Shown: positions 34,243 to 45,188 of the stretch, one piece after another
Numbering within the stretch: position 1 is the stretch's first letter
Layout: each line of letters starts with the position of its first letter
Assembly (NCBI RefSeq): GCF_024166365.1
Contig: NC_064827.1
Coordinates: forward strand, 52,914,635 to 52,978,634
Source of the DNA: Elephas maximus indicus
Lineage: Eukaryota; Chordata; Mammalia; Proboscidea; Elephantidae
Direction: 5' to 3'
DNA: 64,000 bases
Made by a program: the position numbers and the translations under genes
The notes under the pieces: generated by a model
Told to the model about the DNA's origin: nothing
Database searches by the model: none
The model's input: the letters and a program-made list of their open reading frames with translations, nothing else

Positions 34243-34879
34243 AAACAAATAGTAATTATTAAAGCATATTAAAAGCAGTATAGCTAAACATAAACATTTA
34301 AGGATAGAATTTAACTGTGGAATAGATGGTATGCTATTGCTGAAGATTTCTACAGATTTGACCAGGTAAATATCTGGGCTCATTCATTATTCCTGTGCTG
34401 GGATCAAGGGAGTCCCCTGGAGCCTCTGTGGGTAGCCAGCTAAGTGATCCCTGGAACCCATACTCTAATCTAATATTTTTGAGAATTCTTTTGTTTGGAA
34501 CATTTCCTCAGCTCTGTGTCCTCCTTAATCCATTAAACCAGACTTTCCTAGGGTATCACTCAGTCAGAGAATGCCTTGTGGGATCCAATTATTATGTCCA
34601 TTCTCCACTTCTCTTACCATTGTCCTTCTCAAAGTCTTCATAACCTTCTTGTTAAACAGATCAGGAACAAATTTATAATTTCTCTTTCTCTAGGATATAA
34701 GCCAATGAATATCCTCAATTATCACAAGTTACGTAAGACTAAATGAGTGAATGTGTTTATTTGGTCAATTCCTATTCTTCCTTATTTAAAAAATATTTTG
34801 TTTAAATTTTAAATAAATGCTCAAGACAAAGTTGATCAAAATTATCAATGTAAAATGAATTCTACTATTTTTATAAAAC
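34243..34879. other. Unassigned DNA
   Basis: No gene or repeat recognised; an 82-codon plus-strand frame (34395-34643) shows no motif. Confidence 0.4.
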
Positions 34880-35084
34880 TGCTGTTATTAGGTACGGTCT
34901 AGTCAATTTTGACTCCTAAGAACCCCATGTGACACAGAAGAACTGACACATAGGGTTTCCTAGGCTGTAATCTTCAGAAGAGCAGATCACCACATATTTC
35001 TCCTGCATTGCCACTGGGTAGGTTCAAAACACTAACTTTTAACTTAGCAGCTTAGTGTTTAGCCATTGTGCTATCGAGGCTCTT
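34880..35084 (-). mobile_element. AfroSINE-related old variant with RTE-like tail, antisense
   Basis: The tail reads 'TGCTGTTATTAGGTACGGTC', close to the RTE LINE end (gttgttaggtgccatcgagtc) and unlike the 'AACCCATTGCC' tail of other copies. It is followed by a long-form body ('AGAGCAGATCACCACATATT') and head ('AGCCATTGTGCTATCGAGGC'). Confidence 0.7.
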
Positions 35085-35630
35085 GATGATAAAATTAGTA
35101 GAGTGATACTATGTATACCAACTTAAAAATTCTGCACATAGAAAGGGCTTGAGTGATCTGCTCATATAATCATCTTCACAAGAAAATAAACTGTTTTTTA
35201 AGCACCATGAATAAAAGAAAATATTCTTTGAGGAATGTCTCACACTCTTGAAATTACAGCTAAAGAAAAGAAATCATAGGCAATTGTCTGTGACCATGAA
35301 TTTAAATACACGAAGTATTTTTGTTAGCAAAGTTTCATAAGCTGATGATTACAGCAGCAACCATAGCATAACTAAAGTTCGTAGTGTACTTTCAAGTTGT
35401 CTGGCAATATTCCTTTCAACACTCTGGTTTACTTTTTGTACCTGGAAATTTCCAGGTACATTTAAAACATTTTTTGTTTTGATTGCATTTTCTATCATTT
35501 TATTGTTTGGGATTATTTATGTTGTTCTACATCTCTTGATAGCTCAAGGGTAATTTTATTTCTAAAATAAAAGCCAACTTTGAAAGTTTCAGATCCAAGA
35601 CAGCAAAAAAAAAAAAAAAAAACAAAAAAA
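35085..35630. other. Unassigned DNA, ending in an A-run
   Basis: No gene. An approximately 18-base A run with interruptions at 35606-35630 sits at the left edge of the RTE copy. Confidence 0.4.
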
Positions 35631-35639
35631 CCCTGTACT

Positions 35640-36435
35640 GTTTCAGCAGAGAATATCAGAAAAATGTTTACCTGTGTTTATTGACTATGCAGAGGCATTT
35701 GACTGTGTGGATCATAACAAATTATGAATTATGATGAAGATCAAAGACTACACTCTTCAGTATGGATTACACCTTAACATAAAGAAAAGAAAAATTGTCA
35801 CACCTAGACCAATAAGCAACATCATGATAAATGGAGAAGTTGCCAAGGATTTGGTTTTACTTGGATCCACAATCAATGCCCATGGAAGCAGCAGTCAAGA
35901 AATCAAAGGGTATGTTGCATTGGGCAAATCTGCTGCAAAAGATCTCTTTAAAGTATGAAAAAGCAAATATTTCACTATGAGGAATAAGGTGCGCCTCACC
36001 CAAGCCAAGGTCTTTTCAATCACCTCATATATATACAAAAGCTGTACAATGAACAAGGAAGACCGAAGAAGGATTGATGCCTTTGAATTATAGTGTTGGT
36101 AAAGAATATTGAATATATCATGGACTGCCAGAAGAACAAACAAATCTGTCTTAGAAGTACAGCCAGAATGCTCCTTAGAAGCAAGGATGGTGAGAGTTTG
36201 TCTCACATTCTTCGGACATATTATCAGGAGGGCTCAGTCCCTGGAGAAGGACATCATGCTTGATAAAGAGTCAGCATAAAAGAGGAAGACCCTCAAGGAG
36301 AGGGATTGACAGTGACTACAACAGTGGGCTCAAATATAGCAATGATTGTGAGGTTGCTGCAGGTCCAGGCAGCGTTTTGTCCTGTTATAGGGTCACTACA
36401 AGTTAGGTCTGACTCGATGGCACCTAGCAACAATA
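35640..36435 (+). mobile_element. RTE LINE, truncated and internally deleted
   Basis: Starts in the reverse transcriptase at 'TTTCAGCAGAGAATATCAGA', passes motif A, then jumps at about 35727 from 'CATAACAAATTATG' to 'GATGAAGATCAAAGACTACA', losing about 310 bases including motif B and YADD. It ends 'GACTCGATGGCACCTAGCAA' near 36432. Confidence 0.9.
35655..35958 (+). pseudogene. RTE reverse transcriptase fragment, catalytic core deleted
   Basis: Motif A (FIDYAEAFD-like, near 35678-35702, in a frame disturbed by a one-base loss at 'GTGTTTATTGAC') is followed directly by KIKDYTLQYGLHLNIKKRKI and INAHGSSSQEIKGYVALGKSAA (35731-35958). It cannot encode a working enzyme. Confidence 0.85.
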
Positions 36436-36639
36436 GTTGCTAGTTCAAATCCCAAAACTGCTCTCACCATAGCCATTTCAGACTTCCTAAATTTCAAACA
36501 GATTTGCTATTTTCATTCCTTACACTGCATGACTTCTAAACAGCATTGTAACACTTTTTTTGCACCTTTCTCCTTTCTTGGGTTATATGACTCCACTCTC
36601 CGCTTGAAGCTCATTGGTTAATACCTTGGTGGATGTCCT

Positions 36640-37430
36640 TTCATCTGTCTGCCCTGTGAAGGTTGATATTCCCCAGAGGCCTGCACTTGACCTTTCTAGC
36701 TTCTCTACAATCTCTGCCTTTGAAATTTTCTTCATACTTCATGGCTTGAACTGCAAATAATCTGCTGGAGGGTCTTAACTGTATATCTCTAAAATCTTAA
36801 CACTTAGCCCAAACTCTTTACTAGATATATAAAATTCAGCTTTTTAAAAATAAAATTTATATCTTCTTCTACCAAATTCGTTCTTACGCCTGCATTTTGT
36901 ATCTGAGATAACTACATCATGTAACTATATATTCAAGTAAAGCAAAAAAAAAAAAAAAATCCTTTTGCCGATGAATAGACTTAGACTTACACTGACCCTG
37001 TAGGACAGGGTAGAACTGCCCCATAGGGTTTCCAAGGAGTGGCTGGTGGATTTAAACTGCTGTTGTTTTGGTTAGCAGCCAAAGTTTTAACTGCACCGTC
37101 AGGGCTCCACTGTGTATAAAGGTTTTTATAAATCCCACACATTCTCTTTAATAATTCGTATATCATTTTGATTCTATTTCCCAAAACTCTAAGTTTTCTT
37201 GTATTAACAATCCTTAGTCTAGGCTCTCATCATCTCTTACATGAATACTTATAAGGGACCTTCTAACTATCTCCTTTATCTCCCACCCCTTCTCCATACT
37301 TTCTTCATAATGATGTTTCTAATATGTAAATAAGATGTATCATTTCATATCACCCATGCTTTTGATATATTGGTGGCTCAACAAATATATTTTGAATTAA
37401 TTTAGACTACTTGCCTTCTCTTTTAAAACT
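36640..37430 (+). mobile_element. Ancient L2-like sequence, interrupted
   Basis: 'GACCTTCTAACTATCTCCTT', 'CACCCCTTCTCCATACTTTC' and 'AATAAGATGTATCATTTCAT' follow the sense strand of the old L2-like repeat. An AfroSINE interrupts it at 36961-37109. Confidence 0.45.
36961..37109 (-). mobile_element. AfroSINE, short form, antisense
   Basis: 'CCTTTTGCCGATGAATAGAC' (diverged tail) through 'TTTCCAAGGAGTGGCTGGTG' to 'GCACCGTCAGGGCTCC'. Preceded by a 16-base A run (36943-36958) at the tail side. Confidence 0.9.
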
Positions 37431-37885
37431 CTACAATCTATAACACAGTAACTTGGATAGCAGAGATGATAATGATAATGAAATTGCTGCTCTGTGTGGC
37501 CAGGAACTTTTGTCTTTTAGGAAGGACAGAAATCACCTTGAAGCAGATTGTATGGGGTTTTCAAATAGCTACTTGAATGACCTCCCTTAATTATATAAAT
37601 GTTGAGTGAGTCAGCATCCATTGACCTACAGAAAAAGACGTGGAAGAACCTTTGGTGACTTCATCAAGGATATTATCTGAGATGCAAAAATATTCCCTGA
37701 TACTCAAAACTCACTCTGGGGACTGGAAGATGACATGTAACAGCTGTGGCATCTTTCACAGAGACAGACCTTTTGAGAGGAAGTGAACAGAAGCCCCAGA
37801 ACCTGCTCACCAGTTTTGAAATTAGGAAGACTTTTCACAGGGGACCAAAATATCCCTGACAAGACCCCATGGGCAGAGAAAAGCA
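37431..37885. other. Unassigned DNA
   Basis: No supported feature. Confidence 0.4.
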
Positions 37886-37886
37886 A

Positions 37887-38057
37887 CCAAACCAAAAAAA
37901 CCAAACCCGTTGTCATCGAGTTGATTCTGACTTATAGCGACCCTATAGGACAGAGTAGAACTGCCCCATAGAGTTTCCAAGGAGCACCTGGTAGATTTGA
38001 ACAGCCTACCTTCTGGTTAGTAGCCATAGCATTTAACCACTACACCACCAGGGTTTC
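37887..38057 (-). mobile_element. AfroSINE, short form, antisense
   Basis: Full copy: tail 'ACCAAACCCGTTGTCATCGA', body 'CATAGAGTTTCCAAGGAGCA', head 'CCACTACACCACCAGGGTTT'. Confidence 0.93.
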
Positions 38058-38194
38058 TGAAAATAAGATTATCCTAAACACTGAGCATGAGCTAAGATCA
38101 ACTGAGTCTGAGGCTCGATATTGAGGCCTCAAAATGTCTGTTGGAGGCTAAAGCACCTTATGCCTTTATTGTGGTTAATTTTTTTTTTTTTTTT

Positions 38195-38380
38195 TTTGTG
38201 GTTAGATTCCATTAATTTGGCTCTGACTCATGGTGACCTTATGCATAGCAGAATGAAATGTTGCCTGATTCTGTGTCATCTTCATGATCATTGGTATGTT
38301 TGAGCTCACTGCTGTGACTCTTGTGTCAATTTATCTCACTGAGGGTTTCCCTTGTTTTTGTTGATCCTCCACTTTACCAG
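38195..38380 (-). mobile_element. RTE LINE 3' end, antisense
   Basis: 'CATGGTGACCTTATGCATAG', 'TGTGTCATCTTCATGATCAT' and 'CAATTTATCTCACTGAGGGT' match the reverse complement of the RTE 3' end as seen at 43.06-43.2 kb. A T17 run precedes it. Confidence 0.8.
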
Positions 38381-38440
38381 GAAGAAAGGCCTGCAATCCA
38401 CTTCAGAAAATCAGCCAATGAAAACCTTATGGATAACAAC
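38381..38440 (+). mobile_element. RTE LINE 5'-end scrap, inverted relative to its neighbour
   Basis: 'CAGCCAATGAAAACCTTATG' and the preceding 'CTGCAATCCACTTCAGAAAA' match the start of the long RTE copy (6378-6440) in the plus orientation, directly abutting the minus-oriented 3' end. Confidence 0.65.
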
Positions 38441-38899
38441 AGGCTTTAAGGTATGTCTTAGCTCCTATGAAAGCCAAATAAATATCATATCAACAATAGA
38501 ATACCCCAAGATTCTGAAAGCCAGAGTTTTCATTAAGGTATTCTCGGATCCCCAAAAGAAATTGGGAATTTAGAACAGGGTCTCAGGCAGGGAACAACTT
38601 GGCAATTTTTACAGAATTGGATACAATCTTAAGTAATGACAGTCAGGAGATAGCCTAGTGGGACCATATTGCCCCCAAAGGTGAACTTTGAAGAAGGCTG
38701 GTCTCTGTTTCATTCTGGGGGAGTGAGGATTAAATCTGAATTTATAAACTTAAGGCTCATAAAAATTTACTAAGACTGCAAATCATGTAAGAGCCAGGTC
38801 CTTTAACACAATCTGTTGTGGAAAGATAAGATCCAAATTTTTAAATAAATGATTTGTTTGAAAGCCCTATTCTCTGTGCTTTTAACAACTAAAAGTGAT
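38441..38899. other. Unassigned DNA
   Basis: Nothing recognised. Confidence 0.4.
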
Positions 38900-38901
38900 T
38901 A

Positions 38902-39203
38902 AAGGTAGTCCCAGATTTACAATGTATTTGAGTTAGGACAAATCGCACTTACAAGTGTCCTTTTTTTTTTCTGCATCTTATCATTAGTAATATGTACTAC
39001 CTACAATGTTGCAGTGTGTAGTTTGCTGATTTTATCATTCTCATGCCAACCCTAAAGGCAAATGAAGATTGGATTTATAAAGATACTGATAATGAAAATC
39101 AGTAATAATGAAAGCTAAAGAAAAATGAGCTATTCCTCTTAAGTCAGAACTAATGATGGGAGTCATTAGAACAGAACACCATCATAAATCTAGGACTACC
39201 TGT
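38902..39203. mobile_element. Tigger-like MITE with terminal inverted repeats
   Basis: The left end 'AGGTAGTCCCAGATTTA' and the right end (reverse complement 'AGGTAGTCCTAGATTTA') form 17-base inverted repeats with one mismatch, about 300 bases apart. A TA precedes the left end. No transposase frame. Size and ends suit a nonautonomous Tc1/mariner-group element. Confidence 0.65.
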
Positions 39204-39439
39204 GCTTCCTTCCCATTTAACCTAATCCCTAGCTCTTTTCTGACTTTAAAAGTCTGCCCAGAAATTATCCAAGTTTTAAGCATAATCTTAATGCTAGCTC
39301 TATAAAAATCCCTTTGTAACTTCTTTCAAGAAATCCTGAAATATTGTTCTAAACCATTTTCTCCCTACTGGCAGGCAACAGAAACTGTCATTGAGACCCG
39401 CCAGTTGTTGGATTTAAAAGACAATGACTTCAATGTAGC

Positions 39440-40420
39440 CATTATAAATATGTTTTTCAAATAATCAAAGAAAACCATGCTTAAAGAATTAAAAGAAGGC
39501 AACATAAAAATGTATCATGAAATGGAGAATATCAATAAAAAGATAGAAATTATCAAATAGAGCCAAATGGAAATTCTGAAGTTGAAAGGTACAATAATTG
39601 AAACGAAGAATTCACTAGAGGAACAAAGCAGTAGATTTGAACTGGAAGAATAAATAATTAGTGAATTTAAAGATAAATAGAGATTATTCAATCTGAAGAA
39701 CAGAGAGAAAAAAATAATGACTTAAAATGACCACAGACTCTGAGAAATATGGAACACCATTAAACACAGTAACATACGCAGAAAGGGAGAACCAGAAAGA
39801 AAAGAGAAACAGGAGCAGAAAAATATAAAAAGAAATTTTCAAAACTGGATGAAAAATATAAATCTATACATACATCCAAGAAGCTAAATGAATTCCAAGT
39901 GGATAAATGCAAAGAGAGCTATCCACCAAAAAAAAAAAAAAAATTGCCATCGAGTCAATTCCAACTGATAACAACCCTGTGTGACAGAGTATAAGTGCCC
40001 CATAGAGTATCCAAGGAACACCTGATGGATTCAAACTACTGACCTTTTGGTTAGCAGCCTTAGTACTTAACCACTACGCCACGAGGGTTTCCTACTCACA
40101 CACAAATACATTCTAATAAAAATACTAAAAGACAAAGAGAAAATCTTGAAAGTAGCAAGAGAAAAAAAAAAATTGTGTTCAAGAGAATTTCAATGAAATT
40201 AACATCTTGATTCTCATTAGAATCACTGGAGGCCAGAAAGCAGTGGAATGACATATTCAAAATGCTAGAGAAAAAAAAATCCTATATCCACCCAAACTAC
40301 CTTTTAATAATGAAGGTGAAATAAATTCCCAGATTTTGTTTATTTCTTAAACAAAAACTGAGAGAATTCATTATTAGCAATTCTGCTCTTACAAGAAATA
40401 CTAAAAAAAAAAAAAGGAAG
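39440..40420 (+). mobile_element. Old L1/HAL1 ORF1-type sequence, interrupted
   Basis: 'GAGAAAATCTTGAAAGTAGC', 'GAGGCCAGAAAGCAGTGGAA' and 'ACAAAAACTGAGAGAATTCA' are landmarks of the ORF1 region of old mammalian L1/HAL1. It begins with less certain A-rich sequence near 39440 and is split by an AfroSINE. Confidence 0.6.
39928..40092 (-). mobile_element. AfroSINE, short form, antisense
   Basis: A-run then 'TTGCCATCGAGTCAATTCCA', body 'CCAAGGAACACCTGATGGAT', head 'CCACTACGCCACGAGGGTTT'. Inserted into the old L1-like sequence. Confidence 0.93.
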
Positions 40421-43040
40421 TTCTTTATTCTGAAAAACAAGTGATCAGATGAACAAATTTAAATAAACAGTAAACAAACAAAACCAATAAATTTAAACTT
40501 ACATAATTATAAAAGTGTAAGTGCATATTCTTTTTCCTTTCTTCTTTTAAATAATTGAAAAAGCAATTATGCAAAAATGTATATAATTGTATCATTGGAT
40601 ATACATCACGTAGAAAGGAAATTGTTTGCCAACAGCAATACAAGGGAGAAGAGAGATTTCTTTGTTTCTCCACCCAACACTCTACCTTCCTTAAAAGCGC
40701 CATGTTAAGGCCCGTGAAGAAGAGCCTGCATGTGGGCCCAAACTACACATGTGTCTTTGACTCTTGCGGCTTTTATATCTGTGTACTAACTTAGACTCAG
40801 CCATTTTAGTATCTTCATCAAAAACTTTTGCTGAATTTTTCTTTCCCGATTGTATGAGCTTCGCATCCCTTCCTCCCACATGCTACAACAGGTGAACCGG
40901 TGTTACCTTCTCATCTATTTCTGGATTTCAATCTACTTGTTTTCCTTGTTATTTCAGCTGCCTTACAGGTTCAAGAGAAGTTATCATTTTGTAGATTATC
41001 TAGCTTTTTCTTGTTAGTTTCGAAGTGATGCTGTTTCCAGGTTTTTAAATTCTAGGCAGAACCAGACGATCTTACATTTTGGTGGTGTGTTTTTTTTTTT
41101 TTTGAAGACCAAATCACTTCTTTCTGCCCAACACATTTCATCAATCTTGTTCTTCAATTCCACCTCCAAAAATATTTTCACACTCTTACAGTCATTGCCT
41201 ACGTAATGTTGGTTTTCATTTCCTTCCATTGATGTACTTATAAACCCTTTTGTTATACCATACATCTGTGGCAGAGAGATTAAAGTAATGTTCAACACAC
41301 CATACAAAAACCCAGTGCCATCGAGTTTATTCCAACTCATAGAGACCCTATACAATGGGAAAAACAAAACAACCAAACATAATATAATCATTCTTTCCTT
41401 TTCAATAGATATTACCTTTTCTAATATACCACATGCTCCCATTTGACTGGTGTGTTGATAAGAGACCAAATTTTGGTAATTTCAGGACTTCATCTGCTTT
41501 GTGTACATAAACATATTGCAGATACCCAGTGTAGGTTTTAAAGGTACTGGTTTCCAAGTGCCATTTTGTAATACTGCCCGTCAGTGCTCCCCACAGTAAA
41601 AACACAGTGCTATTCTTTGACCTATCCAATCCCAACTAGCTGCATCATAAAGAAAAAAAAAAAAAAGTTCCATTTTATTCTATATACAAAAGCCATTAGA
41701 GAACAATGATATTGGCTGCACTGCCCAGGGATATCCTGCCATAATTTAGGCTTACAAAAAATCCCACAAATATAACCACTAACCTGACCCTTTAATACCA
41801 TCAGCCACAGACTCTTAAAAATAACAGTTTCCATAAATATTAGAATATCAACTTGTCCTTTCTATATGAGCGATCAAGGCTTCTCCCAGTATTGTAAATG
41901 GTAAAGCATGGTTTTCCATGAGAGTAATTATTTGATTAGCTCATTTGCTTATATCTTTATTAAATCTTCAAGCCACTGCCACTGTCCTGAAATAGAGGTC
42001 CTATTTGAGTTAGCTAGTATTTTACTTCATGATGACACAATTCCAGGGATGTTATTTTTGCCAGATTCAGTAACTGAAGGCCAACCTCTTAAATTTTCAT
42101 AGAACATTTTATACTGCATGGCCAGTTCTGAATAAGCCACTATATAAATTGCTGCCATTGAACATTTATTATTTTCATACAATTTTTGAAACTATGTCCA
42201 CCCAAAACATTATGAAGCTGTAAATTAAGCATTAATTGATTCCTCAACATACTCCGTCTTGTGGGCTGTAAGGCACCACATACATGTCCTTTGTGTAACT
42301 CTAGAGAGGAATGATTGGTAATATCAAGACCAAATCACATCCAAACTGACTTCCCTGGAGGTTCTTTGGGTTCTGATTCCATCTTACTTAAATGCATTCC
42401 AATGACACTCACATTTGACATATTCAAAGTAGCAAATAGAGTTCTGATATGCTGGGCAGGCAGCAGCAAACTGCTGCCTGTGGTACAAAGGAAGCTGTCT
42501 TAACAATTAATCATCTTGATTAATAGCCAAATAGATTAATAGCTCCATACAAACAGAATACTCTGCTGTTTAGTAGTCTACATCCTATATCATTTATTGG
42601 TAGTATTTTTCTCAGATTATTTGAAAATAACCAGAATGGTCAATATAGACTATAAACTGTGAACCTAAAGATACTAGTTGGCTGCTAATAAGTTCAGTCA
42701 TCAGGGGCACTGTGTCGCTTCTTTTCATTCAATTATTTAGGCGGAATTTTGGGGCAGAGCTCATAAATCAGCAGGAGTTCAATTCCTCTTTTCTGGAGGA
42801 AACAGAACCAAAGGTTTCTCCCAGCATCTACCACTAGTGAATGACAGATCTAAGAAAAAAAAGAGACAGCTAATTCTTGTTCTTTTGCTCTGAGGCCACC
42901 TTGTGGAAATAGTGATTTAATTCTTCACTGGGATCATGACATACACATGAATATCCCTTTGTGTGCATTATTTCCCCCATTGTCATGTATTGCTTATTTT
43001 GACCCTCATTTGACTCCATGGTGGACTTTTCTGGCATAGA
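40421..43040. other. Unassigned DNA with a cluster of minus-strand open frames
   Basis: Apart from a SINE tail, no family is recognised. Minus-strand frames occur at 40691-40879, 41014-41469 (151 codons, but its middle reads through a SINE tail), 41402-41635 and 41622-41834. Outside the SINE tail I see no conserved domain. They may be remnants of a decayed retroelement or processed pseudogene. The composition is less A/T-skewed than its surroundings. Confidence 0.3.
41305..41359 (-). mobile_element. AfroSINE tail fragment, antisense
   Basis: 'AAAACCCAGTGCCATCGAGT' and 'CCAACTCATAGAGACCC' only; the rest of the SINE is absent, as in a severe 5' truncation. Confidence 0.75.
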
Positions 43041-44340
43041 TGTATTGTTGTTACTTTCCATCGAGTTGGTTCCTATTCGTAGTGACCCTATGTACAACAG
43101 AACGAAACGCTGCCTAGTCCTGCGCGATCCTCACAATCATTGTTACGTTTGAGCTCACTGTTGGAGTCACTTTGTCAGTTCATCTCGTTGAGGGTCTTCC
43201 TCGTTTTCACTGACCCTCTACTTTCCCAAACATAATGTCCTTCTCCAGGGAACAGTCCCTCTTGATAACATAGTCAAAGTATGTGAGATGAAGTCTCGTC
43301 ATCCTCTCTTCCAAGGAGAATTCTGGAGTACTTCTTCCAAGGCTTATTTGTTTTTCTGACAGTCCATGGTATAGTCAATATTCTTCACCAACACCATAAT
43401 TTAAAAGCATCAATTCTTTTTCAGTCTTCCTTATTCATTGTTCAGCTCTCACATATATATTAAAAAAAAAAAAAAAATTTTTTTTTTTTTGGTGATTGAA
43501 AATACTGTGGTTTGGGTCAGGCACACTTTAGTCCTCAAGGTGGCATATTTGCTTTTTAACACTTTAAAGAGGTCTTTTGCAGCAGGTTTGCCCAATATAA
43601 TATGTTGTTTGATTTTTTGAATGGGCACTGATTGTGGATCCAAGTAAAATGAAATCCTTGACAACTTCAATCTTTTTTCCATTTATTATGATGCTGTTTA
43701 TTGGTCCAGTTGTGAGGATTTTTGTTTTCTTTATGTTGAGATGTAAACCGTACTGAAGGCTGTAGTCTTTGACCTTCAGTAAGCGCTTCAAATATTCTTC
43801 ACTTTCAGCAAGCAAGGTGTGTCATCTGCATAACACAGGTTGTTAATGACTCTTTCTCCAATCCTGATGCCCTATTCTGCATATAGTCCAGCTTCTTGGA
43901 TTATTTGCTCAGCATACAGACCGGAGAAGTATGGTGAAAACATACAACCCTGATACGCACCTTTCCTAATTTTAAATCACACAGTATCCCCTTGTTCTGT
44001 TTGAACAACTGCCTCTAGATCTATGTACAGGTTCCTCAAGAGCACAATTATGTATCCTGGAATTCCATTCTTCACAATGTTATTCATAACTTGTTATGAT
44101 CCACACAGTCTAATGTGTTTCCATAGTCACTAAAACACAGGTAAACATCTTTCTGGTAACCTCCGTTTTCAGCCAATATCCATTTGACATCAACAATGAT
44201 ACTCCTCATTTCATGCCCTCTGAATCTGGCACGAATTTCTGGCAGTTCCCTGTCATTGTACTGCTGCAAACATGTTTTAATTACCTTCAGCAAAACTTTC
44301 CTCGCATGCAATATTAATGACATTGTTTGATAATTTTTGT
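43041..44340 (-). mobile_element. RTE LINE, 5'-truncated copy, antisense
   Basis: Starts 'TGTTGTTACTTTCCATCGAG' (3' end) and runs to about 44340 ('GACATTGTTTGATAATTTTT'), equivalent to about 8175-9450 of the long copy. An A16T13 block (43462-43490) interrupts it. Confidence 0.9.
43449..44330 (-). pseudogene. RTE reverse transcriptase fragment, antisense
   Basis: Motif A survives as FSDYGNTLD (near 44120), YADD codons at 43821-43832 (plus-strand coordinates), then LQYGLHLNIKKTKILTTG in an 83-codon frame (43564-43815). Stops and frame shifts elsewhere. Confidence 0.85.
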
Positions 44341-44344
44341 TTTC

Positions 44345-44949
44345 TGTTTGTTGTACAGGTCATCTATAAGGGCAAGAAATAACAGCAGACTTGCTAATGT
44401 TTCTTAACCATATTCTAAGAGGATTTCAAAGTTTTGACAGATAAAAAGTAAAATGACTATCCCTGCTACTTGGTAATAAACTCTCATTCAGAGTCACCCG
44501 TAAAATTGGAATAAAGTTCTGAATGTCCCTAAAGTACCTATAGAAATATACACTATCAAATTCAACGTTGTAGATGTTGGATCTTGTGCACTGATATAAC
44601 CTTCTTTATGTACATGTAAATTTAAGCAAAACCTAAGACCACTAAAAAAACCAGGCAAAATGATAGAAAATTGAAACGAGGTGGAAAAGATTTGAAGGTG
44701 TTTAATTGGATCTTCTCCCACTCCCTAATTCAACCTCCCAATCCTAGAAATTTTGCTGGTGGAGTCCCTGCCTTACTTCCCCTCATATGCAAGCAGGAAA
44801 CAATCATTTAACTGACTAAGTTAATTCAATTTTGTTCATCACCTGTTTTAAGTTATACACATTTCAATTACCCACTCCAATTTTCAATGAGACCACTGTT
44901 AATGATTGTGATAAACACCAGAGGGCTACAGTGTAACTGGGATTGTCAC
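44345..44949. other. Unassigned DNA
   Basis: Nothing recognised. Confidence 0.4.
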
Positions 44950-44988
44950 TGTGGTAGGTAGAATAATAGGCCCCTAAAGATATCCATG

Positions 44989-45179
44989 GAAACCCTGGTG
45001 GTGTCCATGGAAACCCTGGTGGTGAAGTGGGTAAGTGCTACATCTGCTAACCAAAAGTTTGGCAGTTCAAATCCACCAGACACTCCTTGGAAACTCTATG
45101 GGGTAGTTCTACTCTGACCTATAGGGTCGCTATGAGTCAGAATCAACTTGATGGCAATGGGTTTGGTTTTTTTGGTTTT
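44989..45179 (+). mobile_element. AfroSINE, short form (first of a stack)
   Basis: Complete sense copy, 'GAAACCCTGGTGGTGAAGTG' to 'GATGGCAATGGGTTTGG'. Its 5' edge is duplicated in tandem (21 bases at 44983-45003 repeated at 45004-45024). It lies between two copies of the MLT1 target motif (AAAGATATCC at 44976 and AAAGATTCC at 45180). Confidence 0.92.
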
Positions 45180-45188
45180 AAAGATTCC

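Noticed and set aside
41014..41469. 151-codon minus-strand frame as a gene
   Set aside because: Part of it reads through an AfroSINE tail (41305-41359), so the frame as a whole is not an ancestral coding sequence.
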